DNA from: Paenibacillus melissococcoides
GTDB taxonomy: Bacteria; Bacillota; Bacilli; Paenibacillales; Paenibacillaceae
Direction: 5' to 3'
Length of the DNA: 64,000 nt
NCBI GenBank assembly: GCA_944800085.1
Contig: CALYLO010000016.1
Span: 1 to 64,000 of the forward strand
Both the position numbers and the translations under genes were made by a program. Shown here one piece after another: positions 34,595 to 41,641 of this stretch (position 1 is the stretch's first letter; each line of letters starts with the position of its first letter). The notes under the pieces were generated by a model. That model ran no database searches. It was not told where the DNA came from and saw nothing but the letters and a program-made list of their open reading frames with translations.

Positions 34595-35426
34595 ATGGAT
34601 ATGTGTGGCGAAGACCGAAGGGCGCTGGCGACCATGGTCGACCGTTCCCCGATCAAGGGAAAAACCATTGTGCTTGCCGATCGAGGTTATGAAAGTTACA
34701 ACAATTTCGCGCATCTGGAATTCAAAGGGTGGAGCTATGTCATCCGGGTAAAGGATTTGAATTCGAATGGTATTCTTTCGGGATTGCATTTGCCCGTTGA
34801 CGGAGAGTTTGATCGGGACGTTCATCTGACACTCACCAAAAAACAAACCAAAGCGGTCAAGGCTCACCCAGAGATGTACAAGTTCGTCCCTTCCACGTCA
34901 ACCTTTGATGTTTTGGATTTGCACGAGAACTTGTTTTACCCGACTTCCTTTCGGGTGGTTCGTTTCGTCCTGCCGAGTGGCGCTTTTGAGACCGTCATTA
35001 CGAATCTTACCGCCACGGATTTCCCACCGGGTGAAATCATGTCTATGTATAACATGCGATGGGGCATTGAAACCTCATTCCGGGCATTAAAGTACACCGT
35101 CGGTCTGACGAATTTTCATGCAAAGAAACGAGAGTCCATCACCCAGGAGATTTTCGCAAGAATGATCCTGTACAATTTCGCTGAAATGATGACCTCGCAC
35201 GTCGTCATTTCCCAAAGATAAAAGGCACCCCTATCAAGTCAACTTCACGGTTGCCGTTCACGTGTGTAGACACTTCCTGCGATCAAGAGACGATGAACCC
35301 TCGCCCGATGTTGAAGCACTGATCCGCAAAAACATTTTGCCGATTCGACCCGTTCGCCCAGGGCAGCAGAATACGCGTAAAGTCCGCTGGAAATCAGTGG
35401 TTAGCTTCGTCTATAGAGTAGCATAA
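34595..35426 (+). pseudogene. IS4-family transposase remnant (5' truncated, frameshifted)
   Basis: Only the C-terminal 60% remains: VLADRGYESYNNFAHLE (second catalytic Asp), YVIRVKDLNSNGIL, ATDFPPGEIMSMYNMRWGIETSFRALKY (YREK-like motif with catalytic Glu). The frame breaks at about 35213 (CCCAAAGAT) and resumes DKRHPYQVNFTVAVHVCRHF ... VVSFVYRVA to TAA 35426. The N-terminal part and left end are missing; homology begins right after the NlpC terminator. Non-functional. Confidence 0.8.
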
Positions 35427-35512
35427 TTCGTTTCATATGAACATTTTTTTAAGCGGATCTTCCCTCCGCTTTGTTTGCTGTACACTTTTTTCCTTGCTTG
35501 TATACAAAAAAA

Positions 35513-35545
35513 GAAACGGCACAGGGTCTTTTCCCATGCCGTTTC
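35513..35545 (-). terminator. Terminator for the minus-strand toxin/immunity pair
   Basis: GAAACGGCA/TGCCGTTTC (9 bp) extended by GGG/CCC around a TCTTTT loop. On the minus strand it is followed by seven T residues. It lies 82 bases beyond the DUF4279 stop. Confidence 0.75.
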
Positions 35546-35626
35546 AGATTCCTATGTTTTCGGCTCTTGTCTGTGAGCTAAACTTAATGACATTGGCCCT
35601 ACTCCGAGGATATTCCGCTATAGAAA

Positions 35627-36028
35627 CTAATAAATATACAAGTCTATATAGAATTCCGATTTAATATCATTGGCAAATTCAATAAACCTGCTATCAAAGT
35701 ACATTGAAGGCTTTTCGTTGTTTTCTACATTTACAATTATCGCAAATAAAAAGTCTAAATTATACATAGCTTTTATTTCTTTTAGCACATTAGTTTTTGG
35801 GGATATTCGATTAATCATTTTCTCGAGTTGTTCATTAATATCTAAAGATTCTTCATACCCCGTGCTAATAATCCAACAAGAATCTTTCCGAGTGATACTT
35901 TTCCCTGGTATAGCATCTCCTTTCACCCAGTTGTGGTGGGGAATCATTTCTAGCTTTTCTGTCACCATATTAGGGTTTAATTCATCACCGGTTATAATAA
36001 ACTCAACCATAACATTTGTTTTTTTCAA
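35627..36028 (-). CDS. DUF4279-type immunity protein
   Basis: 133 residues, TTG start overlapping the toxin stop in TTGA. MKKTNVMVEFIITGDELNPN, then WVKGDAI, DSCWIISTGYEESLDINEQLEKM and a C-terminal FDSRFIEFANDIKSEFYIDLYIY follow the DUF4279 plan: paired ferredoxin-like halves with a W-x-KGD motif. These proteins are common immunity partners of polymorphic toxins. The overlap implies coupled expression and supports a cognate pair with the gene at 36025-36654. Low GC suggests horizontal acquisition. Confidence 0.7.
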   Translation of the reverse strand: MKKTNVMVEFIITGDELNPNMVTEKLEMIPHHNWVKGDAIPGKSITRKDSCWIISTGYEESLDINEQLEKMINRISPKTNVLKEIKAMYNLDFLFAIIVNVENNEKPSMYFDSRFIEFANDIKSEFYIDLYIY

Positions 36029-36654
36029 GCAAAGAACACCTCTCTAATTAATATATTCGCCCGTAGGAATGCCTTCTCCCTTCCCCCTTTTTTATAAACG
36101 AAAAGCTGGCCTGAATCTTTATCTTTATAAATATCGTATTTTGAAATATTTTTCTTACCAACGACGTCCCCTTTCAGTTGATGAGCATCAATATTATTCT
36201 TTTTGAGATAATTATCTTTAACTAAATTAATATTTTTAGGTGCCTCACTCATGCTTTTAGAGCTAGAACCACCGCCTCCTCCTGAAGGAGCCCTCATCGG
36301 GATATTTCTCATTCCCCCGGCTCCGCAATTATGCGTCCAAATTTCCAACTCTGTTACAAAATAATTATGTACTCCTTCGACACGGAAGTTATACACGGTC
36401 GTGCTGTTTTTCTTAATCTCGATCCGGTCGATCGGATACGGCTTGCCTTCTGGATTTTGAAGCAGGTCGCCTGCCTTAAGGTGCCTTGCCTCTATCCAGC
36501 CTCGGCCAGGAACCCAGAAGGGATGCTCTTCCGTTGTCGTTATCGTTATTCCTTTGGCTGTAATTTGGTATGTCTCGTCTGCCTGTCTTTTGAACAATTC
36601 AACAACCGTATTATATCCTGTTTTCCCTGTTCGTTCATCCTTTGTCAGAACCAA
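36025..36654 (-). pseudogene. Truncated polymorphic toxin: partial pretoxin-HINT plus C-terminal toxin domain
   Basis: The visible start is TTG 36654 without ribosome site. Residues 1-112 are the later part of a HINT autoprocessing domain (EHPFWVPGRGWIEARHLKAGDLL, FRVEGVHNYFVTELEIWTHNC); its first strands and catalytic Cys are missing. A Gly/Ser linker follows, then a toxin domain of about 75 residues (NNIDAHQLKGDVVGKKNISKYDIYKDKDSGQLFVYKKGG). IDAHxLK...KYDIYKD resembles polymorphic toxin type 33-like ends, with low certainty. It looks like an orphan toxin cassette left from a WapA/RHS or LXG-type parent. Confidence 0.65.
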
Positions 36655-36674
36655 AAATACTTTAAAGATTTGTA

Positions 36675-36815
36675 ATGAACTCCGAAATGATGGGTTTGTA
36701 TAGTGGGCTAATCACTTGTGGTGGTGAAAGAGGAGCGCAACTTGAATCAGATGGGGAAATAGATTATATTGAAAATGTATCGGTTAGTCGGTACGGGTTG
36801 AACTGCTTCAACTGA
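36675..36815 (+). other. Short open frame of uncertain status (46 codons)
   Basis: ATG 36675 (MNSEMMGLYSGLITCGGERG) to TGA 36815 (ending SVSRYGLNCFN). There is no Shine-Dalgarno site. Its last six codons form one arm of the 17-bp inverted repeat shared with the micro-ORF at 36914-36994. It could be a remnant of a larger gene or chance. Confidence 0.2.
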
Positions 36816-36941
36816 AAAAAAACTATCGTGCTGTTCCGGACAGTTGTATAAGGAAAGCCCATGAATCAGGCTGGGTTTAATCCGATTCATGGGCCTAGGT
36901 GCTACGCTAGGTGTTACGCAAATTGTTGAAGCAGTTCAACC
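36796..36941. repeat. 17-bp inverted repeat around a terminator hairpin
   Basis: GGTTGAACTGCTTCAAC at 36796-36812 has its exact reverse complement at 36925-36941. The right arm is coding in the micro-ORF (codons for VELLQ). Between the arms lies the hairpin 36857-36894. On the minus strand, readthrough RNA could fold the two arms together. Confidence 0.7.
36857..36894 (-). terminator. Strong hairpin terminator for the 26-residue peptide gene
   Basis: GCCCATGAATC / GATTCATGGGC, 11 perfect base pairs with a 16-base loop, followed on the minus strand by TTTCCTTATA. It lies 20 bases past the peptide stop. Two near-identical 12-mers (CTAGGTGCTACG, CTAGGTGTTACG) lie between. Confidence 0.75.
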
Positions 36942-36994
36942 AGCTTAGGGATGGAATCACCTATAAATTGCAAAACAGCAATAAAAATAGACAT
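36914..36994 (-). CDS. 26-residue amphipathic peptide (PSM-like or bacteriocin-like)
   Basis: On the minus strand, AAGGAGGTG (37001-37009) lies 8 bases before ATG 36994. The peptide starts MSIFIAVLQFIGDSIPK and ends LVELLQQFA, TAA at 36914. It is hydrophobic with acidic and few basic residues and would form an amphipathic helix broken at Pro16. No leader, no cysteine. A perfect ribosome site, correct length for a small membrane-active peptide and a dedicated terminator support a real gene. It may be a phenol-soluble-modulin-like peptide, leaderless bacteriocin or a type I toxin. Its neighbour is the toxin/immunity cassette. Confidence 0.6.
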   Translation of the reverse strand: MSIFIAVLQFIGDSIPKLVELLQQFA

Positions 36995-37296
36995 ATTAGT
37001 CACCTCCTTGATGTAATGAAAGAAACTGTAATGTTCCTTACACTAAATATATCGGCATGTTAACCCAGTTTTTGTAGTGGTTTTATTATGTAAAACAAAA
37101 AAATATGATTTTTTTGCATGATATTAGTTCAACAAAGAATAAGGTAAGGTTTAAACTTCTTCGAGACCTTTAAGATGTACCCCACTAAATAAATGGTGTA
37201 TACTGGAATCAAATCCGGATGAACCGGTGAAAAGGAGCTCTGCTGGCATTGTACTGGAGTTGAGTCCGTATAAGCGGCGGGGCAATGATAACTTAG

Positions 37297-37755
37297 TTAG
37301 GGAAAACATCTAATGGTAAAGAGTTTAAATATATATATCGAACGATTTTTAGATGGGATAATCGGCCAATTAATTTTTATGTTGACACCATCGGTACAGC
37401 ATGGCAAAGTCACACCACACGTGTAGATTATAGTGGATTATACCAGTATGATTATGGAAATAGTATTTTTGAGCCTGGTTTTTCATCTATTGATGTGAGT
37501 TCAGTTTATGGTACAAGAGGATACATTGACATTAACTATCATAATGATGGCCCCCACTACGGCTGGCTTGAAAATGAGGTGAGAATCCCTAGAAGACATG
37601 AACTAGAAACTGGATCGTTCGCTTCAGCATATGGTCACTCCTGGCTTCCTGTCAACAATGTAACAATAAATATAAGATCAACTGGAATTACATTTTCAGG
37701 GTTTGGTGATAAATGGAGTTGGGATAGTACTTTTACAATCGGAAAAGGGCACTAA
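37297..37755 (+). pseudogene. C-terminal part of a beta-rich, probably secreted protein
   Basis: The frame opens after TAG 37294 and has no ATG; GTG 37495 is the first standard start. It encodes FYVDTIGTAWQSHTTRVDYSG, then SVYGTRGYIDINYHNDGPHYG and FASAYGHSWLPVNNVTINIRSTG, ending FGDKWSWDSTFTIGKGH. Alternating aromatic and polar residues suggest a beta-sandwich, with no cysteines. It is AT-rich and lies beside other toxin-like genes. The N-terminus, including any signal peptide, is lost or the start lies in a changed frame upstream. Family unknown. Confidence 0.5.
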
Positions 37756-37786
37756 TTAAGAGTTTATCAAGTTACTTTAAGAAAAC

Positions 37787-37815
37787 AGCCTCAGACCATT
37801 ACTGGGTCTGAGGCT
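37787..37815 (+). terminator. Terminator after the beta-rich protein fragment
   Basis: AGCCTCAGACC / GGTCTGAGGCT, 11 perfect pairs with a 7-base loop. The flanks are A-rich on the left and C/A-rich on the right, so it may act better for the minus strand. Confidence 0.7.
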
Positions 37816-37932
37816 CAAACTATAGACAGTGTAAAAAGAGGCCGCGAGGGCCTCTTTTCTCGTTCGCGATATACTATCGCGATATATTCCGCGCATGCGG
37901 GCATGACGCCGGAGCGCGTGAATGGCGGCAGG

Positions 37933-38310
37933 TCACTGGAACTTCGGCGGTTCCTTCTTATGCTCGTCGATGACCGGCATCGTCCGGTATTTCTTCGTGC
38001 GCGCGAGCCGGACCGCTCCGAAGGAGCTGGCGGCGCCGAGCGGGAGCAGCAGACCAATCGCCACATATTGAAGCGTCGCGCTCCCGGCCACGACATAAGC
38101 AATGACGAGGACCATGAGCGGTGTGTAATCGAGATAGCGGACAAGCCAGTGCCGCCGTCCCCAACGGCTCTCCACGACGCCGAAGCAGATGAAGCCGGCA
38201 ATAATCAGCGCGGCGAACACGAAGGAATTCGTAATCCAGCCGAGCGTCCTGGCGAGCAGGGCCAGTCCAATGATAATATAGCCTGCGAACCCTACCGGGG
38301 TGAACATCAT
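37933..38310 (-). CDS. Small integral membrane protein (four helices)
   Basis: 125 residues starting MMFTPVGFAGYIIIGLALLA. Four hydrophobic segments are visible: GYIIIGLALLARTLGWI, SFVFAALIIAGFICFGVV, TPLMVLVIAYVVAGS, and LQYVAIGLLLPLGAASSFGAV, and then a basic cytosolic tail (RTKKYRTMPVIDEHKKEPPKFQ). I do not recognise a functional family. It is divergent in frame from the glycolipid synthase 42 bases downstream, and they may form one operon. Confidence 0.65.
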   Translation of the reverse strand: MMFTPVGFAGYIIIGLALLARTLGWITNSFVFAALIIAGFICFGVVESRWGRRHWLVRYLDYTPLMVLVIAYVVAGSATLQYVAIGLLLPLGAASSFGAVRLARTKKYRTMPVIDEHKKEPPKFQ

Positions 38311-38351
38311 AAGTGAATCATTCCTTTATATTCAGTATGGCGGATGCTGCG

Positions 38352-39458
38352 TCAGAGCAAATCAATGACGGCGCGCGGGCATCGGTCCGGCTTCACCGCC
38401 GGGGAAGGCCCGAGCTGCCGCTTCTGCCGGAGCGTCTCGTAGTGTTGACTCAAATCATGGAACCAGCGGTCGATGGTCTCCCGCGATTCCAGCAGTTCCC
38501 CGAGGCCGTGCTCGATGAAGAAGTCACAGTTCTCCTCCTCCTGCCCGGGAATCGGCGCATGGAAGAGCATCGGGATGCCCTTCATCATCCCTTCCGTGCA
38601 GGTCATGCCTCCCGGCTTCGTAATAAGCAGGTCGGAAGCGTCCATCAGCATCGATACTTCCTGCGTATAACCGAAGATCCGGATATTCGGATGCTGGAAG
38701 ATCGGGTCCTGCTCGATCCGGTGCATCGCTTTCTCATTGCTTCCCATACAGAGGAGAAGCTGAATCTGATCCCGGTACTTCGTCATATAAAGCAGCAGCT
38801 CCTCGTCCAGAGCGAGTCCCCAGCCTCCGCCCATCAGCATGACGGTCGGGAGCGGCTTCAGGCCGAGCCGCTGCTGCGCTTCCGCTTGCGGGCAGCGCTG
38901 CCAGAACTTCGGGTGGACGGGGATGCCGGTGACGATGATATGCTCGGGGGAAATGCCCCGCTGGATCAGCTTCTGCTCCACCTCGGGGGCCGAGACGAGA
39001 TATTTGCTCACTTCGGGCGTGATCCAGGTGCCGTGCGCATCATAGTCGGTGATGAGCGTATACAAAGGAATGTCGAATCCGGCCCGCTTCAGCCGGGAGA
39101 CGACGATATTGGGAAACGGATGAGTGCAGACGATGGCATCCGGCCGCAGCTGTCTGATAACATGAGAAGCTTGCGTATAGAATATGCGATGCAGAGCCGA
39201 TTGCGTAACCCGGTTCAGTGATTTTTTATATTGCTTGCGGTAGAGCAGGCCGACCAGCTTCGGAGATACGCTGACCGTCTTGCGATAGGCTGCAAAAATT
39301 AAGGGAGCGACCGTTGGGTTCAAAAATTTGCCCAGCTCCATGACGCGGGTCTGCACTTCCGGCGCCAGCTGCCTAATCCCGACGGACAATGCATAGGCTG
39401 CCTGCGTATGTCCGGTTCCGAAGCCTTCAGACAACAGAAGAATTCTTTTCTTTCGCAT
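38352..39458 (-). CDS. UgtP-like diacylglycerol glycosyltransferase (MGDG synthase family, GT28)
   Basis: ATG 39458 (MRKKRILLLSEGFGTGHTQAA) follows AGGTGAG; the upstream extension has no ribosome site. 368 residues: the N-terminal half has the MGDG_synth pattern (GFGTGHTQAAYALS, CTHPFPN, LITDYDAHGTW), the C-terminal half is the GT-B nucleotide-sugar domain (LMGGGWGLAL, LLLCMGSNEKA, ITKPGGMTCTEGMMKGIPML). It probably transfers glucose or galactose from UDP to diacylglycerol, making membrane glycolipids and lipoteichoic acid anchor. Confidence 0.85.
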   Translation of the reverse strand: MRKKRILLLSEGFGTGHTQAAYALSVGIRQLAPEVQTRVMELGKFLNPTVAPLIFAAYRKTVSVSPKLVGLLYRKQYKKSLNRVTQSALHRIFYTQASHVIRQLRPDAIVCTHPFPNIVVSRLKRAGFDIPLYTLITDYDAHGTWITPEVSKYLVSAPEVEQKLIQRGISPEHIIVTGIPVHPKFWQRCPQAEAQQRLGLKPLPTVMLMGGGWGLALDEELLLYMTKYRDQIQLLLCMGSNEKAMHRIEQDPIFQHPNIRIFGYTQEVSMLMDASDLLITKPGGMTCTEGMMKGIPMLFHAPIPGQEEENCDFFIEHGLGELLESRETIDRWFHDLSQHYETLRQKRQLGPSPAVKPDRCPRAVIDLL

Positions 39459-39601
39459 ATTCTCACCTACTCTCATTATAACCGGAAAATGAAATGGAAG
39501 CATCTTATTGCATACGGAAATGCCAACGGGCAGACGCGGTCCCGCAAGCTGTCAAAGTTGAAAACAGGCCGGATATATGCTATGTTCAATAGTATAAAGG
39601 G

Positions 39602-39628
39602 AATGACCGGAAAATTATATTGGTCATT
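39602..39628. promoter_or_regulatory. Candidate TetR operator
   Basis: AATGACC, 13 AT-rich bases, GGTCATT: a 7-bp inverted repeat 43 bases before the TetR gene, downstream of a promoter-like TTGAAA ... TATGTT (about 39557-39585). It fits autoregulation by the adjacent TetR protein. Confidence 0.55.
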
Positions 39629-39670
39629 TAGTCACATCAGCCTCCCGTCGGAGGGAAGGAGGCGGAGTAC

Positions 39671-40243
39671 ATGTCCGTTGACCGCCGTAAGCTCATCGTA
39701 GATGCGGCTGCCCAATCCTTTGCCTTGTTCGGCTATAAGGCGACAACGATGGATCAAGTCGCCAAGATCGCCAAGGTAGGGAAGGGGACGATTTACACGT
39801 TCTTCACGAACAAGGAAGAACTCTTTGATGAAATTTTACAACAATTGATTATGGAAATGAAAGGGATTGCCGACCGAGAAATTCAGGAAGACAAGCCTTT
39901 CTTCGACAATCTGTATCGTGTCCTTGATCGGGTGCTTGAATTCCGGGGCCGCCATGAGCTGGCCATCAAGCTCTCGCAGGAAGTCCGAGACCTGGGCACG
40001 CCAATGGCCCGCGAGGCGATTCAGAAGCTGGAGAATGAGCTGCTCACCTACATAGAGTGCCAGGTGCGTCTCGCCATGGAGAAGGGCGAAGTGAAGGGGC
40101 ATAACCCGAAGATTATCAGCTTCGTCATGCTACAGATGTACAAGGCGCTGACGACGGAATGGAACAAGCTGTACGATCCGCTTGACAAGGAAGAGATTAA
40201 GTTCCATTTCCGGCTTCATTTTATGGAAGGGCTTGCTCCATAG
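39671..40243 (+). CDS. TetR/AcrR family transcriptional regulator
   Basis: 190 residues; GGAAGGAGGCGGAG before ATG 39671. The N-terminal HTH is canonical (RKLIVDAAAQSFALFGYKATTMDQVAKIAKVGKGTIYTFFTNKEEL given as function). The C-terminal ligand domain is all-helical and ends RLHFMEGLAP, similar to YfiR/YerO-type regulators of efflux or fatty acid genes. The target may be itself (operator 39602-39628) and the divergent glycolipid synthase gene, with which it shares a 210-base intergenic region. Confidence 0.85.
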   Translation: MSVDRRKLIVDAAAQSFALFGYKATTMDQVAKIAKVGKGTIYTFFTNKEELFDEILQQLIMEMKGIADREIQEDKPFFDNLYRVLDRVLEFRGRHELAIKLSQEVRDLGTPMAREAIQKLENELLTYIECQVRLAMEKGEVKGHNPKIISFVMLQMYKALTTEWNKLYDPLDKEEIKFHFRLHFMEGLAP

Positions 40244-40268
40244 AGTCTGTTGGCTACTATAGAGGAGG

Positions 40269-40313
40269 TACCCGGTTGGCGGCTTGCAAGGCTGCCGGCC
40301 GGGTATCTTTTTG
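40269..40313 (+). terminator. Terminator after the TetR gene
   Basis: TACCCGG / CCGGGTA with an inner TTGGCGGC / GCTGCCGGC stem, followed by TCTTTTTG. Confidence 0.8.
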
Positions 40314-40446
40314 TTGTTCCGCCGGGAGCCGGAGGCGAGACCTGAAGATATGCATACTTTTCCCGTGCAAACCAAAAGCGCTCCCGCGCTTGATGGCTTA
40401 CAGTGTTGCTATGATGTAAATCACATAAGCCAAAGGGGATGAGGGA

Positions 40447-41183
40447 ATGAGCGCAACAATATGGTCGGCATCCGAGGTGGAGCATTACCGGAACAATGGG
40501 TACCTTATTCACAAAAAACCGCTCTTCGGGCCGAAGGACCTGGCCGAGCTCACCAGCATATTCGAGGAGCAGCTGGCGCAAAAGGGCGACAAGCTGTCCG
40601 ATGAACTGGACACGCCGCATTTCCGGGATGAGCGGCTGCTCCGCTTCCTGTTGAGTGATGAGGTGCTGGACGCAGTCGAGCCGCTGATCGGCCCGAATAT
40701 CGGTTTGTGGTCGAGTCATTTTATCTGCAAAGACCCGTATACGGGGCGGGCGACCCCGTGGCATGAGGATTCGGCATATTGGAAAGGGCGTCTGGACCGC
40801 TTCGACAAAATCGTGACGGTCTGGCTCGCCATCGACCGAAGCACGAAGGAGAACGGCTGCAGCGGGTCATTCTCGGCACTCATGTCAACGGGTTATCGGA
40901 ATATGTGGACGCGGACGGGAAGGAGAATCTGTTCCCGACCCAGATCAAGCAGGTGGATGAGTCCAAAGCGGTCTGCTTCGAGCTGAAGCCGGGCGAATGC
41001 TCGCTGCATGATTCCCGGATTATCCACGGCGCGGAGCCGAACCGGAGCATGAACCGCCGGTGCGGGTATACGATGCGTTACTTCTCGACCGAGGCGAAGG
41101 TGATTCCGGAGAATAACCAGGGCTTCAAAATATGGCTGGCCCGGGGCAAGGACATTGCGGGCAATCCGTTCTGCAACGTATAA
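40447..41183 (+). pseudogene. Phytanoyl-CoA dioxygenase (PhyH) family protein, frameshifted
   Basis: GGGGATGAGGGA upstream of ATG 40447. The Fe(II)/2-oxoglutarate oxygenase motif is split by an indel: HxD in ATPWHEDSAYWKG (first frame), then near 40860 one base is missing and the second frame continues RVILGTHVNGLSEYVDADGK, ECSLHDSRIIHGAEPNRSMNRRCGY (distal His and Arg) to 41183. The repaired protein has about 245 residues, normal for bacterial PhyH hydroxylases of small metabolites. Substrate unknown. A sequencing error is a real alternative to decay. Confidence 0.75.
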
Positions 41184-41218
41184 TAAGCGCAAAGCTTGAG
41201 GGGAAAGTGGGGAGGAGA

Positions 41219-41488
41219 ATGGGCCATGCTACGCCTGAGCGGCTCCGCAATGAACAATATATGTCGCTCTCGTCCCCTTTTCGCATTTTCCGCCATCATA
41301 TCGATACGCGGATCGAAGTGCATTGGCATGAATTTTTTGAGATGGCGCTTGTGGTTGGCGGACAAGGCATTCATGCGGTGAACGGAACCTCCGTCTCCCC
41401 CATAGGCCAACGAACAGCCCCGGCGGATAACGTCTGCCGCGGGCTTTTTTGTGCTGGATGGTACAGCCAACGGCCCGGTGAGACCTGA
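41219..41488 (+). pseudogene. N-terminal remnant of an AraC-family regulator
   Basis: ATG 41219 after GGGGAGGAGA. YMSLSSPFRIFRHHIDTRIEV and HWHEFFEMALVVGGQGIHAVNG are the cupin sensor domain of AraC regulators; homology ends near 41400, where the coding frame runs into a terminator. The DNA-binding half is absent. It probably regulated the adjacent dioxygenase gene before a deletion. Confidence 0.65.
41416..41450 (+). terminator. Terminator fused to the AraC remnant
   Basis: AGCCCCGGC ... GCCGCGGGCT with an ATAACG-containing loop and six T residues. It marks the border of the deletion that removed the rest of the regulator. Confidence 0.8.
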
Positions 41489-41641
41489 GTGGATAGATAT
41501 AGGACAGAAGCCCTAAATCGAAAATCTCCGCTTATATTTTTATTTCATAAGGTAACATTCTGGCCTCTTTTGTCCGTTATATTAACTATCAGTAAGTTGT
41601 CTATTGAGTGCAAAGCAAGGCTGGAAGGGAGAAGATAACGA

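Noticed and set aside
36796..36941. Fst/Ldr-type type I toxin-antitoxin with convergent antisense RNA
   Set aside because: The repeats are inverted, not direct, so a convergent RNA would carry the same and not the complementary sequence; no second promoter was identified.
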